Of a stretch of 11,236 nt of DNA, positions 7,271 to 11,236 are shown piece by piece. A model generated the notes under the pieces. The model was not told where the DNA came from and searched no databases. It worked only from the letters and a program-made list of their open reading frames with translations. This stretch comes from Acanthaster planci (lineage: Eukaryota; Echinodermata; Asteroidea; Valvatida; Acanthasteridae), in NCBI RefSeq assembly GCF_001949145.1, contig NW_019091602.1, forward strand, positions 272,886-284,121, in the 5' to 3' direction. The position numbers and the translations under genes are program-made. How positions within the stretch are numbered: the stretch's first letter is position 1; each line of letters starts with the position of its first letter.

Positions 7271-9684
7271 TTTGGACAATACTGTATCATTTCTGGTTTT
7301 GATATACAGAAAGGGAAATATTTTGCTTCATCATCTTACATTTACTGTTTACAAAAATTGTGAATGTTTAAAAACACAAGAGTGACAATCTAATTACATT
7401 TCGAATGTGAGGTGAAACTTTCTATAAGTACACTTTCTCAACATGTAAGCAATGCCTAGGCAAAACCTTAGTTTCTCTTAACATAAAGTTATAAAAACAT
7501 TTTGCCAAATGAAAAAGTGACAAATTAAAAGTTATTTGAAGTCAGTATCGTCACTTCATTGAATTGCAGATTTTATGGGGAAAATTGTCATGAAAACTTA
7601 AAAAGTACCCAGTATTTTTATATTCTTCGTTTTGAAGTAATTAAAAAACGTTTATTGCATGTCAGGTAAAATATACCTGTATGCTTTTATTTTAACATGT
7701 ATGTCAATGGGTGTATCGTGCATTCATAGTTTATTCAGTAGTGCAGGTTTTGTGATCATCATTTAAAAAATGCTTTGAAAAAGTTGAGAAAAAAAAACAA
7801 AACCCAAACCAGAAACGTCTTCCATTTGTCGTTGTACTCTTCAGTTCCGTGTCTTGAATTTTTGTGTTTGGTTGACAATAGTTATTCTGATCAATATCGA
7901 AAATAAGTATTTTGAACAAAAACCCAAATACTTAAACTTTCAAAGAAATCGGTTAGATATAGTTGGATATAGTGCAATGGACATTTGAAGCATTTCCAAT
8001 TGCATTTTGACAGAAAATATAGCTCCAGGATATCCATTAATGGCTTACATGACCTTGTGGGACAAACAGATGAATTTTTAAGGCCTGCATAGCCTGGGCA
8101 GGCGTGGAGTAGTACAGTGCATCTAATTTGAGTCTGAAACACGGCAAGGGCCGTTATGTGCCTGACATCATTCAAGTTTTAACTGCTCATATCCCACCAT
8201 CCGCTAACAGCCTCACCATCAGCACCACGGGGGTGGGTCGATGTACATAAAGAATAAACAAGAATAATCATAAAAGACAATTAGATGTATAAACAGGAAC
8301 AGGAAAAATCAGAAGCATAATTAGATCTTAAATCAGAGGGACACACGTGCATGCAGACGGATACGACCTGCATAGGGTGCCTGGTGTCATCCTGGCCAAT
8401 TGTTGTCAGAGGGGACAATTTACGGTCCTCTTTCGGAAACAAACGCCGCTATGCAGTCCAGTGCAACGCTGACATGACAAAAACCGCTTCATCGAACATG
8501 TACCGAACAATCCACTGGACTGCCAAGTATAATTTGCATTTAACTGGCGAAGGCACATTATCGTTGGCACATTGTTCTTGTGCAAGAGCCACGATATAGA
8601 CTGGTCGCCCTTACCCCGGGAAAATCTTTCTTTACTGAATTTCTCCAAAGTCAAGTTTTGACCTTGAAATAAATTCATGAAAACAACTTTTTTTCACATG
8701 GACTGATCGGCTGATGTAAGTCCCTAAGTTCTCGTTAAATATACGTGACAGTTACACTGTTATTGTCATGTCTGGACTAGTACCACTGCAATGGAATGGC
8801 TCTATAGTGTAGTAATCTAGCATCAAGAAATCTGTGTCATGACTCAATGGAAAGCTGAATTTGCTTTTCCCCTCGTTATTGTTCTTATTCGTCAGGTGAT
8901 GGAATTATTGTTGGCTATTACAAACTCTCCATGCAGACTTCTGTGAGACAGGCTGCCACACATCTGAATTAGCAAGGGGCCGTGTCCACTGGCGACCCAA
9001 AATACTGGCTATTTTCGTGGACCCCATCATGTTCCTTATAGGGCATTGAACTGTCCTGTACTGAAACTCTCACTAGTGCCCCACACAATTGACTTATCGC
9101 TGTTTGCTAGTTAGCCGCGCCTCTACATGGAACTTTGTGTTGAGTTTTGTTAATCTTAATAGATTTTGAGCTTCCCTAGTCTGGCTCCCTGAGGACTGAA
9201 GACCCCCAACGACTCTTGATAAAATCTGTTAGGTCACCCATCATCCACAGCTGAATGATTAATTCATGACGCAACATGTCATCATGGTAACTGGAAGCCT
9301 AATTTGGGTCACGGTCGTTTATGTACTAAGAGACGTCTGTGGTCATGGCTGGATTCCTTTTCGTTCATTAATTTTACCGGCCCCTTCAATCGAACAAGAA
9401 CAGTCAGATTCATCTGGCCTGCGAACCAGTCTAGCGCATTTCGAGTCTATTTTGTATATTTTAGAAGTCAATATTTTCTACCTTGATATTTGCAATAGAC
9501 GACACGTCTATTTTGGGAAATCCAATCTATAGTTGTGAAATTATAGAACTACTACAATGAGCATAAGAACTCATCTTCTGTACATTAATTCCCTGTACAG
9601 TATTTGCGCACCACAATAAATTGGGTTTAGTACCTCACAAATAATTTTTATCAAAACATTACTTGTATTGTGCAAATAAAGTAC
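7271..9684. other. AT-rich DNA without a recognised gene
   Basis: Several short open frames (60-94 codons) occur on both strands, none with recognisable motifs. This stretch should contain the TM4-TM7 exons of the minus-strand GPCR if that gene continues leftwards, but I found none. A perfect 11-bp inverted repeat lies at 8453-8463 / 8513-8523. Confidence 0.4.
8453..8523. repeat. Perfect 11-bp inverted repeat
   Basis: GCAGTCCAGTG and CACTGGACTGC flank a 49-bp spacer. There is no adjoining target-site duplication or transposase. It could be a remnant of a short non-autonomous element or chance. Confidence 0.5.
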
Positions 9685-9972
9685 CTGGCTGGTGGGTGGG
9701 CTGAATTGGTTCTCAAGATGACTGACTGGTTGGTAGGCTGATTAGTTTACAAGATGACTGGCTGGTTGGTAGGCTGATTGCTTCACAGGATGACTGGCTG
9801 GTGGGTGGGCTGAATTGGTTCTCAAGATGACTGACTGGTGGGCAGGCTGATTGGTTCACAAGATGACTGGCTGGTGGGTGGGCTGATTGGTTCACAAGAT
9901 GAGTGGCTGGTGGGTAGGCTGATTGGTTCACAAGATGAGTGGCTGGTGGGTGGGCTGATTGGTTGAGACAGG
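9685..9972. repeat. 36-bp minisatellite, about 8 units
   Basis: Tandem units start with CTGGTGGGTGGGCTGATTGG and continue TTCACAAGATGACTGG, with 36-bp period. Units one and four are 37 bp, share an extra A (CTGAATTGG) and TTCTCAAG, and are near identical. This suggests a higher-order repeat of three units. Because 36 is a multiple of three, the minus strand shows a long open frame repeating NQSA-PP-SHLV; this is a product of the repeat, not a gene. It lies in the presumed intron next to the GPCR exon. Confidence 0.9.
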
Positions 9973-9993
9973 ATAAAGGATGAAGCTACTCAC

Positions 9994-10079
9994 ACCAGCC
10001 GACCAATGACAATAAACAGAATGTAGTATCTGTCGGTGTGCTCATCGTTGATCACAAAAACCTTCCACAAATAGAACGC
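9994..10079 (-). CDS. Adhesion GPCR exon: end of TM3, intracellular loop 2, start of TM4
   Basis: The minus-strand acceptor TTGTCTTCAG is followed by 86 bp, phase 0 to phase 2, and donor GTGAGT (9993-9988). It encodes AFYLWKVFVINDEHTDRYY and then ILFIVIGRL. Joined in phase to the exon at 10809, it gives the sequence WMVLQ-AFYLWKVFV, matching the end of TM3 in class B2 receptors, a charged loop, and a hydrophobic TM4 start where family members usually have IGWG. The family call rests on this order of features. Confidence 0.78.
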
Positions 10080-10808
10080 CTGAAGACAACAAAACATGAA
10101 GAAAGTTAACTTAACAGACAGCACAGCAAAATAACAATATTGGGGGCAACGCATGCTTTGCTTTACTAGGCAATGATGACAGTCCAGTAATTTGCCACTG
10201 TTAGCTTTAGGATCAACTCCACATAAAAATTTGTAAATAGCCAGACACAATCATCAGACCGAACCCGCCAGCTGACGGACAAAAATCCAGAAGCTGTCCA
10301 TGCTATGTGGGCAATTAAGTGCTGACGTGTTTCTAACTTGTCCTGTTGTGATCAATGTTCAACTACTGGGCCACGTACCTAACTTGTCTGGCAACTTTGG
10401 CAGGTAAGTGAGCGGACCATCAAAGACAAAGCCAGGAATTGAAAATGGTGTGGCTCTGACCAAATGACTTCAAGAGTGTTATTCAAATTTGATATGTTAT
10501 CTGGACTTCATGTCAGGGCAGACATGTTTGGGGAAATAAGCAATATGTAAATCACTGGTCACGCAAGAAGGAAAGGGGGTGTGGCGTTCTCGGACACCAC
10601 TCCTCCAATTAACAGATCCAACCTTCTATGGAATGGAGTTTTGGGTAGTACTGTGTGACAGTAGGGTTAAAATCAACAGGGCCATATCTACCACTTCTTT
10701 TGCACCTGTAGCGCTGTCTGTTAAAAGGTGTTCTGGGTATAAAGCCATTTGAAAGTGCCCGCTGGACGTGAACACTGAGAATGGAGTCATCAGGGGGTCC
10801 GTCCTTAC
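10080..10808. other. Intron between the two GPCR exons
   Basis: The 729 bp are bounded by donor GTAAGG (10808-10803) and acceptor CAG (10082-10080) on the minus strand. Open frames reading across the donor at 10609-10901 are read-through, not separate genes. No repeats or RNA genes were seen. Confidence 0.75.
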
Positions 10809-10925
10809 CTGTAAGACCATCCAAGTGAACTGTGCCAGGAAGAAAAAGTGGATCAGCACCCTTAGGGCAACACAGGAGGGTGCAGAGACAGAGCTACTCA
10901 CATACGCTGAGATGCCAAAGATGAT
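10809..10925 (-). CDS. Adhesion GPCR exon: TM2-TM3
   Basis: The minus-strand acceptor CTGTTCTCTCCTCAG (AG ends at 10926) and donor GTAAGG flank 117 bp, 39 codons, phase 0 to 0. It encodes IIFGISAYVSSSVSAPSCVA and then LRVLIHFFFLAQFTWMVLQ. The Cys followed by a-x-x-x-LIHFFFLAQFTWM is the hallmark of extracellular loop 1/TM3 in class B2 (adhesion) seven-helix receptors. The Cys would pair with one in extracellular loop 2. The receptor sits in the plasma membrane; ligand unknown. An internal GTGAGTAGCTC resembles the donor region of the next exon and could act as a cryptic donor. TM1 and the ectodomain would lie right of the window. Confidence 0.85.
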
Positions 10926-11075
10926 CTGAGGAGAGAACAGGTGGACAGGTTATTTTCCAATTAATATCAATCCTAGCTCCCTCAGAACTCTTGCTAGGAA
11001 TCTTACTTAATCTGAGGAGAGAACAGTTGGAAAGATCAATATGCCAATAAATATCTTAGCTCTCTCTGAATTCTT
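10923..11075. repeat. Diverged 86-bp tandem duplication at the intron end
   Basis: TCTGAGGAGAGAACAG occurs at 10925 and again at 11011, with related sequence after it (AATATCAATCCTAGCTCCCTC / AATATCTTAGCTCTCTCTG). On the minus strand this duplicates the GPCR exon acceptor (TTCTCTCCTCAG), giving a second candidate acceptor 86 bp upstream. Confidence 0.65.
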
Positions 11076-11084
11076 TCAATTCTT

Positions 11085-11236
11085 CAAAATCCTCCACTTT
11101 GCAAAGAATCCTCCATGGTGCAGGGAGTCCTCCACTGTGCAGGGAATCCTCCACTGTGCAGGGAATCCTCCACTGTGCAGGGAATCCTCCACTGTGCAGG
11201 GAATCCTCCACTGTGCAGGGAAACCTCCACGGTGCA
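11085..11236. repeat. 19-bp minisatellite, 8 units, open at the right edge
   Basis: Period 19 with unit GGGAATCCTCCACTGTGCA. Units four to seven (11142-11217) are identical, while the outer units at both ends vary. This suggests recent expansion of the central units. The array reaches the last base, so its length is unknown. Confidence 0.95.

Noticed and set aside
9483-9512. ATAGACG..CGTCTAT inverted repeat
   Set aside because: Seven-base arms with a 3-bp spacer are expected by chance and have no supporting context.
9713-9931. Minus-strand open frame of 72 codons with a 12-residue repeat
   Set aside because: It is produced by the 36-bp minisatellite, whose period is a multiple of three. It has no independent coding support.

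Overview
This is eukaryotic, almost certainly invertebrate animal DNA. Coding sequence sits in short exons with GT..AG borders and matching phases, separated by AT-rich introns. There is no bacterial operon layout, and two minisatellites are present. The gene families (a tandem-exon HND-type kinase and adhesion-GPCR-like exons), the minisatellites and the repeated TACATGTA-like words would suit an amphioxus, echinoderm or mollusc. Amphioxus is my first guess, but the sequence alone does not prove it.

Layout. (1) 1-1714, minus strand: three exon-like blocks of one broken gene. Its last block resembles the end of a hormone-receptor motif followed by GAIN subdomain A of an adhesion GPCR. It carries two in-frame TGAs, a 4-bp tandem duplication (TAGC) and a 1-bp insertion. 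(2) 1715-2700: no gene seen. (3) 2701-7253, plus strand: a multi-exon protein kinase gene. It has a CCAAT/TATA-like promoter, a small upstream ORF, a three-codon first exon at 2971, two exons with a repeated Cys-x2-Cys-GLP motif, a 41-bp exon completing a Cys/His cluster, a series of duplicated Ser/Pro-rich linker exons that all keep phase 2, and a terminal exon with a complete Ser/Thr-type kinase domain. The HRD motif is HND, DFG is DVG, and all catalytic residues are kept. A polyadenylation signal lies at 7248. (4) 7254-9684: no gene recognised. (5) 9685-9972: a 36-bp minisatellite. (6) 9994-10925, minus strand: two clean exons encoding TM2-TM3 and the following loop to TM4 of a class B2 (adhesion) GPCR. 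(7) 11085-11236: a 19-bp minisatellite that runs off the window end.

The most interesting part is the kinase gene. Its reading frame is broken at three points: a TAG in a symmetric duplicated exon, a TAATG stop/start overlap where the frame changes just before the kinase domain, and a TAA between strands beta-4 and beta-5 of the N-lobe. The TAA is followed after 12 nt by a perfect 12-bp stem with a 5-nt loop. The simple reading is a decaying gene or a null allele. The alternative is a gene whose kinase is made only through exon skipping, re-initiation and readthrough. The minus-strand gene at the left end shows the same kind of damage, which favours local decay or sequence error, but the stop-plus-hairpin arrangement deserves a direct test.
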